Part shown: piece by piece, positions 29,058 through 37,343 of the stretch | How the letters are laid out: each line of letters begins with the position of its first letter | Position numbering within the stretch: the stretch's first letter is position 1 | Source: Sphaerisporangium viridialbum | GTDB taxonomy: Bacteria; Actinomycetota; Actinomycetes; Streptosporangiales; Streptosporangiaceae | NCBI RefSeq assembly: GCF_049674955.1 | Contig: NZ_CP187232.1 | Span: forward strand, 248,001 to 312,000 | Length of the DNA stretch: 64,000 nt | Direction: 5' to 3' | The notes under the pieces: generated by a model | Told to the model about the DNA's origin: nothing | The model's database searches: none | Seen by the model: only the letters and a program-made list of their open reading frames with translations | Program-made: the position numbers and the translations under genes

Positions 29058-30056
29058 TTAGCTGCGTACTTCGAGGTCGCCGGAGGGGATCAGCAGGGTC
29101 TTCCCGAGCGTCGTTCGTGCCTGGATGGCCGCGTGAGCATCGGCGGCCCGCTCCAGCGGGAAGGTCTGCCCGATGACGGGACGGAGCCGGCCGGTGGCGG
29201 CCTCGGCCAGCGCGGCCTCGGCCAGTGCCTTGATGCCGGCGGGCGAGCCGAACATCTGGCCCCCGGTGATCAGGGCGATGCCGCGCTGGAACACCTCTGC
29301 CACGGTCGCGTCCGTCATGGCGCCACTGGCGGCGCCGAACATCAGGAACCTGCCGCGTGGGGCCACGAGCTCGAACGCCGTACGGCCGACGGCCCCGCCG
29401 ACCCCGTCGAACACGACGTGCACGCCCGCGTCGCCGACGGCCTCGCGCACCCGGTCGCCCCAGCCGTCCTCGGTGTAGTCGGCGGTCACCTTGGCGCCCA
29501 GCTCTGTGGCGAGGTCGAGCTTGCGCCGGGAGCCCGCCACCGCGACCACCTGGGCGCCGGCGCCCGCCGCGAGCTGGACGAGCAGGCTGCCGACCCCTCC
29601 GGCGGCCGACTCCACGAGCACCCACTCACCGGGACGGGGCGCGGCGGCCCGGACGATGCCCATCGCGGTACGGCCGTCGGCCAGCAACGCCACCGCGTCG
29701 TGCAGATCGAGTTCCGGCGGGACGGCGATGAGGCCACCGGTGTCCGCCGCCACCCGCTCCGCGTACCCTCCCGAGCCCTTCAGCGAGGTCACGACGCGCA
29801 GGCCGGCGAGGGCCGGATCGGCGCCCGGCCCGACCTCGACGACCGTGCCGCCCACGCCGTTGCCGGGGATGATCGGCAACCGGGGTAGCGGCACCGGCGC
29901 CACACCCGACCTGACCTGCGTCTCCACGAACGGGATGCCGATCGCGGCCACCTCGATCACCACCTGCCCGGGGCCCGGACGCGGATCCGGCGCCTCCCCG
30001 GGGACCAGAACCTCCGGCCCGCCGAACTCTCGTAGCCATACCGCCCGCACGACCAT
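29058..30056 (-). CDS. Zinc-independent quinone oxidoreductase (MDR family)
   Basis: A 332-residue NADPH-dependent reductase. ATG 30056 (MVVRAVWLREFGGPEVL) has GGAGAGGA just upstream. Seen: the MDR start (GGPEVLVPGEAPDPRPGPGQVVIEV), the nucleotide-binding motif VLVESAAGGVGSLLVQLAAGAGA, and no Zn-ligand Cys cluster, as in QOR/zeta-crystallin enzymes. The likely role is two-electron reduction of quinones or enones. The divergent TetR gene and two matched operators in the 86-base gap indicate local repression relieved by a reactive compound (inference). Confidence 0.93.
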   Translation of the reverse strand: MVVRAVWLREFGGPEVLVPGEAPDPRPGPGQVVIEVAAIGIPFVETQVRSGVAPVPLPRLPIIPGNGVGGTVVEVGPGADPALAGLRVVTSLKGSGGYAERVAADTGGLIAVPPELDLHDAVALLADGRTAMGIVRAAAPRPGEWVLVESAAGGVGSLLVQLAAGAGAQVVAVAGSRRKLDLATELGAKVTADYTEDGWGDRVREAVGDAGVHVVFDGVGGAVGRTAFELVAPRGRFLMFGAASGAMTDATVAEVFQRGIALITGGQMFGSPAGIKALAEAALAEAATGRLRPVIGQTFPLERAADAHAAIQARTTLGKTLLIPSGDLEVRS

Positions 30057-30078
30057 TCCTCTCCACGGGACCCGTCTA

Positions 30079-30097
30079 TCGGAGCGGATCGCTCCGA
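30079..30097. promoter_or_regulatory. TetR-type operator 1
   Basis: Perfect palindrome TCGGAGCG-GAT-CGCTCCGA in the gap between the divergent oxidoreductase and tetR-type genes. Confidence 0.75.
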
Positions 30098-30105
30098 ATA
30101 ACATA

Positions 30106-30124
30106 TCGGAATGATTCGCTCCGA
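30106..30124. promoter_or_regulatory. TetR-type operator 2
   Basis: TCGGAATGATTCGCTCCGA, the same 19-base site as operator 1 with four changes, centre 27 bases away. It lies 19 bases before the regulator start. Confidence 0.7.
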
Positions 30125-30142
30125 TCGCAATAGACTCCGGCC

Positions 30143-30865
30143 GTGGATTCGAACGAGCCTCCCCGGGCGGAGGCAGGGCGAGCGGGCGCGGAGGGGCGGC
30201 CGGAGCGCCGCTGGGGACGCCAGGCCGAGGCCGAGCGCAACGACCGCATCGTGCTGGAGGCCGCGCGCGCGGTCTTCGCCGAGCAGGGCGCAGGGGCCCC
30301 GATGTCCGCCCTGGCCGACCGCGCGGGCGTCGGCATCGCCACGTTCTACCGCCGGTACGGCAGCAAGGAGGAGCTGCTGCAACGGCTCTGCCTGCTGTCG
30401 ATGGAGGAGTCCATCGCCTCGGCGCGGGAGGCGCTGGCCCGCGAGGGCGACGGGTGGTCGGCCGTCTGCGGCTACGTCCAGCGGTGCGTCGCCGCGCGGG
30501 TGGGCGCCCTCGGGCCTGCGGCGGGAACGATCGCCGTCACCGCCGAGATGACCGCCGTGAGCGAGCTGGGCCGCGAGCTGATGGACGAGCTGGTACGCCG
30601 GGCGCAGGCCGACGGCACCGTGCGGCCGGACCTCGCCCCGCTCGACGTCTCGTACCTGATCGAGCACTTCAGCCGCATCCCGCGCGGCACTGAAGAACAG
30701 GGCACCATCAGCCGGCGGCTGCTGGCGCTCGCCCTCGACGGCCTCCGCGGCTCTGATCGGCGGGTTCCCCTGCCGGGCGCGCCCCCGAGCTGGGAGTCCT
30801 ACAGCGGCCGGTGGTACGGCCCCGTAGACCCGGATCCCGCGCCGCCCGGCCCGCCGGTCGGATAG
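30143..30865 (+). CDS. TetR/AcrR-family repressor
   Basis: A 240-residue regulator from GTG 30143. Seen: an N-terminal basic, disordered stretch of about 30 residues, then the TetR HTH (RIVLEAARAVFAEQGAGAPMSALADRAGVGIATFYRRYGSKEELL) and a helical ligand domain. A Pro-rich tail after about residue 205 is longer than usual. It is divergent from the quinone oxidoreductase with paired operators, so it is very probably autoregulated and represses that gene. Confidence 0.92.
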   Translation: MDSNEPPRAEAGRAGAEGRPERRWGRQAEAERNDRIVLEAARAVFAEQGAGAPMSALADRAGVGIATFYRRYGSKEELLQRLCLLSMEESIASAREALAREGDGWSAVCGYVQRCVAARVGALGPAAGTIAVTAEMTAVSELGRELMDELVRRAQADGTVRPDLAPLDVSYLIEHFSRIPRGTEEQGTISRRLLALALDGLRGSDRRVPLPGAPPSWESYSGRWYGPVDPDPAPPGPPVG

Positions 30866-30928
30866 GCACTGACCGCCACGGCCATACGGGCCGCGCCCCT
30901 GCGGCCGTATAGGCCCTGTACGGCGAAA

Positions 30929-30956
30929 GGCCACTTCCGGTGGTCCGGAAGTGGCC
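30929..30956. terminator. Terminator between convergent tetR and M23 peptidase genes
   Basis: Perfect 12-bp stem GGCCACTTCCGG (30929-30940 with 30945-30956) and a 4-base loop; works for both convergent genes. Confidence 0.85.
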
Positions 30957-30988
30957 TCGTGGATCGGTGTCAGCCGCCCGCTACACGG

Positions 30989-31915
30989 TCAGCGGCAGTG
31001 CTCGAAGGGGCTGTCGTAGACCGAGGATCCGGCCTTCCCGCCCCATTTGACGCAGGTCTTCTTGGCAGCGGCGCGCACCGGGCCCGCGTAGTACGCGAAG
31101 TTGCCCGAGTCGGTGAGCCGCTTCTGCTTCTGCACCTCCAGGTAGGCGGAGGTGGCGGTGGCCTTGCCGATCGACGTGCTCTTGATCGTGGTCACGCAGT
31201 TGTTCGCGTTGGAGGCGTTGTACAGCAGGTAGACCGTGCCGGCCGAGCCCAGGGTGGCCTTGTCGATCACCTTGTACCCCCTGCCGCAGACCTCCTCGGG
31301 CGAGTGAGGGTTGGTGCTCGGGCTGGGGTTGTTGTTGGTCCTGGTGGTGCCGCCTCCTGAGCAGTTCTTCGAGGTCAGCGTCTGGGTGGGGTACCCGAAC
31401 GTCGCCCCGTTGAAGACGGCCTTCTGGACGTTGCCGGGGTAGGACCCCGGCGTGCGCACCTCGTAGTGGAGGTGCGGCGCGAGGCTGTTGCCGGGCTTGG
31501 TCGAGTTGCCGACCTCACCGATCTTCTGCCCCTGCGCGACCTGCGTGCCGGCGCTCACAGACCGCACCCGCAGGTGCGCGTAATAGCTGGTCCAGCCACC
31601 GCCGTGGTCGATCTTGACCAGGTTGCCGAAGCCGTTGGCCGAGCCCTGGTGGGCCGAGATGACCACCTTGCCGGCCGCCGAGGCCACCACGGTGTCACCG
31701 AGGTCCGCCCCCGCGGTGCCACCTCGATTGAAGTCGATCTCCCAGGACTGGTGGGCGCCGCTACCCGTGATGCCGGTCCAGGTCTGACCACAGGGGAAGG
31801 GGAGCTGGAAGCCCGGGCGGGCGCCGGCCGCGCTGGCACTCGGGGCCAGTGCGACGCCGCCCGCGAGGCTGAGCAGGAGGGCCACCCCTGCCGTGAACGC
31901 CCCTTTGATCTTCAT
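30989..31915 (-). CDS. Secreted M23 (LytM) peptidase fused to a SapA-like domain, paralog 1
   Basis: A 308-residue exported protein; ATG 31915 follows AGAGAGGA. Seen: signal peptide (MKIKGAFTAGVALLLSLAGG...SASA), a LytM domain with the Zn motif region HQSWEIDFN, the histidine of YYAHLRVR and the PHLHYEVR pair, then an Asn/Ser/Pro linker and a C-terminal domain of about 100 residues (SPEEVCGRGYKVIDKATLG...VKWGGKAG) with conserved Cys, resembling spore-associated protein A. M23 enzymes cut peptidoglycan cross-bridges. The SapA-like half may target spores or the wall (inference). It is 74% or so alike to the next gene by eye, so the two are recent paralogs. Confidence 0.9.
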   Translation of the reverse strand: MKIKGAFTAGVALLLSLAGGVALAPSASAAGARPGFQLPFPCGQTWTGITGSGAHQSWEIDFNRGGTAGADLGDTVVASAAGKVVISAHQGSANGFGNLVKIDHGGGWTSYYAHLRVRSVSAGTQVAQGQKIGEVGNSTKPGNSLAPHLHYEVRTPGSYPGNVQKAVFNGATFGYPTQTLTSKNCSGGGTTRTNNNPSPSTNPHSPEEVCGRGYKVIDKATLGSAGTVYLLYNASNANNCVTTIKSTSIGKATATSAYLEVQKQKRLTDSGNFAYYAGPVRAAAKKTCVKWGGKAGSSVYDSPFEHCR

Positions 31916-32050
31916 GCCGATCCTCTCTCATGGCTCCGGCCTGGTTCGGTGCTGGGTGCCGAGCCGGCCAGACCGGGCGCGAAATTCTCATCGCGGGGTT
32001 CCCGGCAGGCTCCGGAGCACGGATCCCAGGGCCCCCGCTGGTCCGTCCGG
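31916..32050 (-). promoter_or_regulatory. Long structured leader of M23 paralog 1
   Basis: About 135 bases lie between the predicted transcription start and ATG 31915. The end (CCGAACC...GGAGCC...AGAGAGGATCGGC) is conserved with the leader of paralog 2. Wall-hydrolase genes of actinomycetes often carry c-di-AMP (ydaO) riboswitches; a few pieces here look similar (CGAACC, AGAGGA) but the core is not convincing. Confidence 0.35.
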
Positions 32051-32056
32051 ATAAGC

Positions 32057-32085
32057 TATATAAGAAAGGTCCAAAACCCATACAA
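32057..32085 (-). promoter_or_regulatory. Promoter of M23 paralog 1
   Basis: On the minus strand: TTGTAT (32080-32085), 17-base spacer, TATATA (32057-32062). The spacer is also conserved in paralog 2. Confidence 0.7.
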
Positions 32086-32181
32086 ATAAGATCCAGGCTG
32101 CCGGTGGACCATTCTGGAATCGGTTGAAAAAGGGTGAAATCGGGCGGCGCGGGCCTTCTGCCCGGGGTTCCGGCAAGGCGG

Positions 32182-32213
32182 AAGGCCACTTCCAGCGGTC
32201 TGGAAGTGGCCTT
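32182..32213 (-). terminator. Terminator after M23 paralog 2
   Basis: Perfect 14-bp stem AAGGCCACTTCCAG (32182-32195 with 32200-32213) and CGGT loop, 14 bases past the stop. Sister of the hairpin at 30929-30956. Confidence 0.85.
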
Positions 32214-32226
32214 GGGCACGGCCTGT

Positions 32227-33123
32227 TCAGCCGCAGTGCTCGAAGGGGCTGTCGTAGGTGGAGGACCCGGCCTTCCCGCCCCACTTGACGCAGGTGTTGG
32301 TGGCGGCGGCGCGTACCGGGCCCGCGTAGTACGCGAAGCTGCCGGAGTCGGTGATCCTGCTCTTGCCCTGCACCTCCAGGTAGGCGGAGGTGGTGGTGGC
32401 CGTGCCCACGGACGCGCTCTTGATCGTGGTCACGCAGTTGTAGCCGTTGCCGGTGTTGTAGAGCAGGTAGACCTTGCCCGACGAGCCGAGGGCGGCCGAG
32501 TCGATCACGCTGTACCCGCTGCCGCAGACCTCCTCGGGCGAGTACGGGTTGTTGCTGCCGGAGCAGTTGTTCGAGGTGACCGTCTGGACCGGGTAGCCGA
32601 AGGTCGACCCGTTGAAGACGGCCTTCTGGATGTTGGCGGGGTAGGAGGTGTCGGTCGTCCTGACCTCGTAGTGGAGGTGCGGCGAGATGTTGTTACCGGG
32701 CTTGCTGGTGTTGCCGACCTCGCCGATCTTCTGGCCCTGTGAGACCTGGGCGCCTGCGCTCACCGACCGCACGCGCAGGTGCGCGTAGTAGGTGGACCAT
32801 CCGCCGCCGTGGTCGATCTTGACCAGGTTGCCGAAGCCGTTGGTGGAGCCCTGGTGGGCCGAGATGGCCACCGTGCCGGCCGCCGCGGCGACCACGGTGT
32901 CGCCGAGGTCGGCGTCCGCCGTGCTGCCCCGGTTGAAGTCGATCTCCCAGGACTGGTGGGCACTGCTGGCGCTGGAGTTGCCGGTCCAGGTCTGGCCGCA
33001 GGGGAAGGGAAGCTGGAAGTTCGGTCGTGGGCCGGCCGCGCCGGCGCTCGGGGCCAGTGCGACGCCGCCTGCGAGGCTGAGCATCAGGGCCAGTCCTGCG
33101 GTGAACACCCTTTTGATCTTCAT
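32227..33123 (-). CDS. Secreted M23 (LytM) peptidase fused to a SapA-like domain, paralog 2
   Basis: A 298-residue paralog of the gene at 30989. The start at 33123 (MKIKRVFTAG) follows AGAGAGGATCGGC, the same ribosome region as paralog 1. Seen: signal peptide, HQSWEIDFNRG, YYAHLRVRSV, PHLHYEVR, a shorter linker than paralog 1, and the SapA-like end (SPEEVCGSGYSVIDSAALG...YDSPFEHCG). Both genes are complete and have their own promoter and terminator, so both are probably expressed. It is divergent from a SARP regulator gene 231 bases away, which may control it (inference). Confidence 0.9.
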   Translation of the reverse strand: MKIKRVFTAGLALMLSLAGGVALAPSAGAAGPRPNFQLPFPCGQTWTGNSSASSAHQSWEIDFNRGSTADADLGDTVVAAAAGTVAISAHQGSTNGFGNLVKIDHGGGWSTYYAHLRVRSVSAGAQVSQGQKIGEVGNTSKPGNNISPHLHYEVRTTDTSYPANIQKAVFNGSTFGYPVQTVTSNNCSGSNNPYSPEEVCGSGYSVIDSAALGSSGKVYLLYNTGNGYNCVTTIKSASVGTATTTSAYLEVQGKSRITDSGSFAYYAGPVRAAATNTCVKWGGKAGSSTYDSPFEHCG

Positions 33124-33246
33124 GCCGATCCTCTCTCGCGGCTCGGTCGGCTCGGCGTTGGCGCCGACTCGGCACGACCGGTCGCGGGGTTGGCGTGGAA
33201 CCTCCGAAGGGCGCTCCGGAGACCCCTGTTGGCGTAAAGAGTCCGG
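33124..33246 (-). promoter_or_regulatory. Long structured leader of M23 paralog 2
   Basis: About 123 bases from predicted transcription start to ATG. Several GC hairpins are possible (CTCCGGAGCGCCCTTCGGAG; GAGTCGGCGCC). The last part is shared with paralog 1. A regulatory RNA is possible, type unknown. Confidence 0.35.
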
Positions 33247-33252
33247 ATATGT

Positions 33253-33281
33253 CATATAGAAAACGTCCAAAACCGATACAA
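33253..33281 (-). promoter_or_regulatory. Promoter of M23 paralog 2
   Basis: Minus strand TTGTAT (33276-33281), 17-base spacer, TATATG (33253-33258). The spacer GGTTTTGGAC is shared with paralog 1, which may be a binding site. Confidence 0.7.
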
Positions 33282-33354
33282 ATGAGATCCTGGCTTCGAG
33301 CGACCCAACCCTCTGCACGGTTGAAAAGTCTCTAAGGGAGCAGAATCGGGCATC

Positions 33355-36300
33355 ATGGCTGATCAGCCCACATTTAACGTGCTCGGTCCACTGGACGTCC
33401 GGCTCGACGGGCAGGCACTGCGCCTCGGGGGCACGAAACCACGAATGCTGCTGGCCACCCTGCTGCTCCACGCCAACCGGGTGGTCGGCACCGGCCTGCT
33501 GGTAGAGGTGCTATGGCCCGAGCGCAGGCCCCGCTCCGCCGTGGAGAACCTGCGGACCTACGTCAGCTCGCTGCGCGTCGGCCTCGGCGACGCGGGAGCC
33601 CGTACAGCCATCAGGGCCCAGCAGTCCGGCTACATGATCGAGGTTCGTACGGAGGACCTCGACCTGCTCCGCTTCGAGGCGCTGATGGCGCAGGCCGGCC
33701 GGTCCAGGGCCGAAGGCCGCACCTCCCAGGCCGTCGACGAGCTGTGCCGGGCGCTGGCGCTCTGGCGGGGGGCGCCCCTGGAGGACCTGCCGGGCAGCCC
33801 CCTCTGGGCCGGCCGGCTGGAGCCCCTCGCCGAGGCCCGGCTCTCGGCGGCCGAGGAACTGCTGGCCATGCGCGTTGCCCTCGGGCAGTACAGCGGCGCG
33901 ATCAGCGAGCTGCGCGGGCTGCTCGTGGAACACCCGTTCAGGGAGGGCCTGTGGCAGCAGCTCATGCTCGCGCTGAACCGGAGCGGGCGCCAGGCCGAGG
34001 CGCTGCTCGCGTACACCACGATCCGCGACCGGCTGGTGGAGGAGCTCGGCATCGAGCCAGGCGCCGAACTACGCCGCGCCCACGCGGTCGTCCTCGCCGG
34101 AGACTCCTCCACGAGCCATGACCCCTCCACGAGCCATGACTCTTCAACGGACGCAAGCCCTGACCTCTCTCTGGGCCATGACCCGACCGCCGGCCAGGAG
34201 CGGCCCAGGCCGTACCAGCTTCCGCCGGACGTGCCCGACTTCACCGGCAGGCAGGGGGACGTGGAGTCGCTGGTGGAGGCCCTGACGCCGGGAAGGGCGG
34301 CGGGGCCGCCCTCGATCACGGTCGTCGTCGGCCCGCCTGGCGTGGGCAAGTCGGCGCTGGCGGTGCACTGCGCGCACGCCGTACGGGCCCGCTACCCGGA
34401 CGGTCAGCTCTACCTCGATCTCGCCGGCACCTCCCTGACGCCCCCCGCCCCGGGCGAGCTGCTGGCGGAGGCGCTGCGCGCGCTCGGCGTGGCCGAGCGC
34501 GCCATCCCGGACGGCCTGCGGGAGCGCTCGGCGCTGTACAGATCCCTGCTCTCCGACCGGAGCGTGCTGGTCCTGCTGGATGACGCGGCGAGCACCGCGC
34601 AGGTGCGCCCGCTGCTGCCCGGCAGCGGCTGCTCGGTCCTCGTGACCAGCCGCCGCCGGATCACCGAGCTTCCCGGTACGCGCCAGGTGGAGCTGGACGT
34701 GCTGGCGCCGCGTGAGGCGGAGGAGCTGCTCCGCGCGATCGTGGGCGCCGAGCGGCTGAACAGGGAGAGGGACGCGGCGTCGGCCATCGTGAAGTCCTGC
34801 GGTTACCTCCCGCTAGCCATCAGGATCGCGGGAGCACGCCTGGTGGGACGGCCCGGATGGTCCCTGCGCGTGATGGAGCGGCGGCTCGCCGACGAGGCCC
34901 GCAGGCTGGGCGAGCTGCGGGTCGGGGACCTTGAAGTACGGGCGAGCGTGGACCGCAGCTACCGGCTGCTGCCAGACGCCGCCGCCCGGGCGTTCAGGAC
35001 GCTCGGTCTGCTGGGCCCGCACGTCCTCCCCGCCTGGGTCGTCGACGCCGTGCTCGACCGGCACCGCTCGGACGACGTGGTGGACGACCTGGTCGACGCG
35101 AGCCTGCTGCGGCTGGTGGGAAGCGATCCCGCCGGCCGGCCCCGCTACCGGCTCCACGACCTGATCCGCTGCGACGCCAGGGAGAGGGCGCACGCCGATC
35201 CCGAGGGGCCGGCCCTCGGCAGGGTGGTCGGGGCGTGGCTCGCGATCGCCGAGCAGGCGACCAAGCGGCTGCCGACCACGGTGTTCGGCCTGATGTCGCC
35301 GACGGCCGCCCGCTGGGAGCCCGCCCGCACCACCGTCGGGCACGTGACGGTCAACCCGCTGTCGTGGTTCGACACCGAGCGGGACGCGCTGGTCGGAACG
35401 GTGAGGCTGGCCGCCGACGCGGGGATGGCCGACTCGGCGTGGGGCCTGGCGGCGACCCTGGTGCCCTACTTCGACCTGCGGGGTCACTACGACGCCTGGC
35501 GGATCACGCACGAGATCGCGCTCGACGCGGTGCGCGCCAAGGGAGACCTGCGCGGCGAGGCGGCGCTGCTCCGCGGGCTTGCCCAGGTGTACCTGTACCA
35601 GGACGGATACCCCGAGTCCGCCGAGATGTTCCAGCGGTCCCACACGATCTTCCGCGAGCTGGGCGACCGCAGGGGCGAGGCGATCGCGATCTGCGGGCTG
35701 GGCGCCGTGGACCAGATCAGGGGCGAACACCTCAGCGCGCTGCGGCGCTTCCGGCAGGCGCTCGGCATGTTCCTCGGCATGGACGACAAGGCGGGCGAGG
35801 CCTACGCGCGGCAGGCGATCGGCAAGGTGTTCCTGGAGTCCGGCGACCTCGCGGGGGCGTCGCGATGGCTGGACGAGGCGTTGCGGCTGGCGCGGTCGCT
35901 CGGTGACCGGCACAGGGAGGGCTGCGTCTTCAACCATTTCGGCAGGCTGCACGACCTGGCGGCCGACTTCGACCGCGCCATGCACTTCCAGGACCAGGCG
36001 CTGGACATCTTCGAGAGCCTCGGCGACTGCCACTGCGCCGCGTACGCGATGCAGGGCCTCGGCAGGCGCCGGGCCGTGCGGGGCGAGCGGATGCACGCCT
36101 CGGCCCAGCTGGAGAAGTCCCGCACGATCTTCCAGCGGCTCGGCGACCGCAGCGGGGAGGCGAGCGCGACGCAGATGCTCGGTGAGCTGCACCGGGCGGC
36201 CGGCCGGGCGGACCTCGCCCGCGACTACCTGCACCACGCCTTCACCCTGCAGCGTGAGTTGAGCGCGGGCGTGCGAACCTCGGGCGAGTACCGGCCGTGA
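33355..36300 (+). CDS. AfsR/SARP-family regulator with NB-ARC and TPR domains
   Basis: A complete 981-residue regulator from ATG 33355. Seen: winged helix (residues 1-95, FNVLGPLDVRLDGQALRLGGTKPRMLLATLLL), BTAD (about 95-245), a Ser/Thr/Asp-rich linker with STSHD-type repeats (about 245-280), NB-ARC with Walker A GPPGVGKSALAVHCA near residue 327 and VLVLLDDA, then TPR repeats in the last 250 residues (AEMFQRSHTIFRELGDRRGEA...). It is the same architecture as the gene at the left edge. Likely an activator of antibiotic or development genes. It is divergent from M23 paralog 2. Confidence 0.93.
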   Translation: MADQPTFNVLGPLDVRLDGQALRLGGTKPRMLLATLLLHANRVVGTGLLVEVLWPERRPRSAVENLRTYVSSLRVGLGDAGARTAIRAQQSGYMIEVRTEDLDLLRFEALMAQAGRSRAEGRTSQAVDELCRALALWRGAPLEDLPGSPLWAGRLEPLAEARLSAAEELLAMRVALGQYSGAISELRGLLVEHPFREGLWQQLMLALNRSGRQAEALLAYTTIRDRLVEELGIEPGAELRRAHAVVLAGDSSTSHDPSTSHDSSTDASPDLSLGHDPTAGQERPRPYQLPPDVPDFTGRQGDVESLVEALTPGRAAGPPSITVVVGPPGVGKSALAVHCAHAVRARYPDGQLYLDLAGTSLTPPAPGELLAEALRALGVAERAIPDGLRERSALYRSLLSDRSVLVLLDDAASTAQVRPLLPGSGCSVLVTSRRRITELPGTRQVELDVLAPREAEELLRAIVGAERLNRERDAASAIVKSCGYLPLAIRIAGARLVGRPGWSLRVMERRLADEARRLGELRVGDLEVRASVDRSYRLLPDAAARAFRTLGLLGPHVLPAWVVDAVLDRHRSDDVVDDLVDASLLRLVGSDPAGRPRYRLHDLIRCDARERAHADPEGPALGRVVGAWLAIAEQATKRLPTTVFGLMSPTAARWEPARTTVGHVTVNPLSWFDTERDALVGTVRLAADAGMADSAWGLAATLVPYFDLRGHYDAWRITHEIALDAVRAKGDLRGEAALLRGLAQVYLYQDGYPESAEMFQRSHTIFRELGDRRGEAIAICGLGAVDQIRGEHLSALRRFRQALGMFLGMDDKAGEAYARQAIGKVFLESGDLAGASRWLDEALRLARSLGDRHREGCVFNHFGRLHDLAADFDRAMHFQDQALDIFESLGDCHCAAYAMQGLGRRRAVRGERMHASAQLEKSRTIFQRLGDRSGEASATQMLGELHRAAGRADLARDYLHHAFTLQRELSAGVRTSGEYRP

Positions 36301-36352
36301 CCCCGTGGGTGGCCGGTGAGACGCGAGGGGCATAGCCTCTACTGAGACAACA

Positions 36353-36367
36353 AACGGTTTGACCGTT
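36353..36367. promoter_or_regulatory. Inverted repeat AACGGT-TTG-ACCGTT before the STAS gene
   Basis: Perfect 6-3-6 repeat ending 17 bases before the start codon. It could be an operator or a small hairpin covering the ribosome site AGAAGGGG. Confidence 0.4.
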
Positions 36368-36384
36368 AGAAGGGGTGCATACCC

Positions 36385-36756
36385 ATGTCAGCGTCGCAGC
36401 ACGGTCAGAGCTTAGATATCCGTGTTGAACGCCTTGATGAGTGCACGGTGCTGCATTTGGCCGGCGACCTGGACTTCCACGGCACCCCCATCTTCAACGC
36501 CCACATCGACGGAGTGTGGAGCGGAGAGCAGGGTCCCCGGGTCATCATCGATCTGGCCGGCCTGAAGTTCTGCGACTCCGCCGGGCTCGGGTCGCTCGTC
36601 TACGTCTTCAACCAGATCACATCCGCCAAGGGGCGGCTCATCCTCGTGGCCGTCCCCGACTACCTGCGGCGACGGCTGAGGATCAGCGGCCTGGACAACC
36701 ACTTCGAGTCCCTCGACACCATCGAGCAGGCGGTGCTCGAGGTCGGCCCGGCCTGA
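36385..36756 (+). CDS. STAS-domain anti-sigma factor antagonist
   Basis: A 123-residue single-domain protein. Seen: VLHLAGDLDFHGTPIF as the first strands, then the phosphorylation loop LAGLKFCDSAGLGSLVYVF with the conserved Ser in DSAG, typical of SpoIIAA/RsbV/BldG-like antagonists. When unphosphorylated, such proteins free a sigma factor by binding its anti-sigma kinase. No partner kinase is adjacent; the ATPase at 44028 is the nearest HATPase-type protein. Start ATG 36385 with AGAAGGGG about eight bases upstream. Confidence 0.9.
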   Translation: MSASQHGQSLDIRVERLDECTVLHLAGDLDFHGTPIFNAHIDGVWSGEQGPRVIIDLAGLKFCDSAGLGSLVYVFNQITSAKGRLILVAVPDYLRRRLRISGLDNHFESLDTIEQAVLEVGPA

Positions 36757-36774
36757 GCCGCCCGCACCACCTCG

Positions 36775-37287
36775 TCAGGCGACACCGATCGAGATTCCCA
36801 CCCCGCCGCGCGTGCTCGCGCCGTACCGCTCCTTCTCGCGGGCGATGTCGAGCGGCTGGATCTTGCTGCGCCCCGCGAGCGTCTCCTCGGTGAGGAGCGC
36901 GGCCGGCACCAGCCAGGACACCTCGAACTCGATGCCGTCAGGGTCCTTGGCGTACAGGGCCTTGGTGGTGGAGTGGTCGGACGCCCCGACGAGGGCGCCG
37001 AGGTCGCTCAGCTTCGCGGCGATCTCCTCGAGGTCGCCGAGCGTCTCGACCTCCCAGGCCAGGTGGTAGAGGCCGACGGTGGCCCGCCCAGCCTGGGACG
37101 GTCCCGCCTCCGCCCCGATCTGGAACAGCCCGAGGTCGTGGTCGTTGTTCGACGACGGCGCCTGGAGGAAGGCCGCGCCGGGGAACGCCATGACCGCGTG
37201 GAAGCCGAGCGCCTCCTGGTAGAACGCGACGCTGCGCTCGACGTCGCGCACGTAGAGGACGGCGTGGTTGAGACGGTGAACGGGCAT
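36775..37287 (-). CDS. VOC-family (glyoxalase/extradiol dioxygenase-like) protein
   Basis: A 170-residue protein. Seen: the first metal His in LNHAVLYVRDVERSVAFYQEALGF, the second half with YHLAWEV and the Glu in DPDGIEFEVSW, so a mononuclear metal site of two His and one Glu is plausible. This matches catechol 2,3-dioxygenase-like VOC proteins, whose reaction varies. It is convergent with the STAS gene (stop sites 18 bases apart) and stands alone. Confidence 0.87.
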   Translation of the reverse strand: MPVHRLNHAVLYVRDVERSVAFYQEALGFHAVMAFPGAAFLQAPSSNNDHDLGLFQIGAEAGPSQAGRATVGLYHLAWEVETLGDLEEIAAKLSDLGALVGASDHSTTKALYAKDPDGIEFEVSWLVPAALLTEETLAGRSKIQPLDIAREKERYGASTRGGVGISIGVA

Positions 37288-37343
37288 GTGCGCCTCCGGT
37301 AAGTTGAACTCTCAACCAAATATACCTCGCGCCCGGTCCGTGG

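Noticed and set aside
31916..33246. c-di-AMP (ydaO) riboswitches in the M23 leaders
   Set aside because: Only scattered pieces (CGAACC, AGAGGA) match; the conserved core is not convincingly present, so I list only a structured leader.
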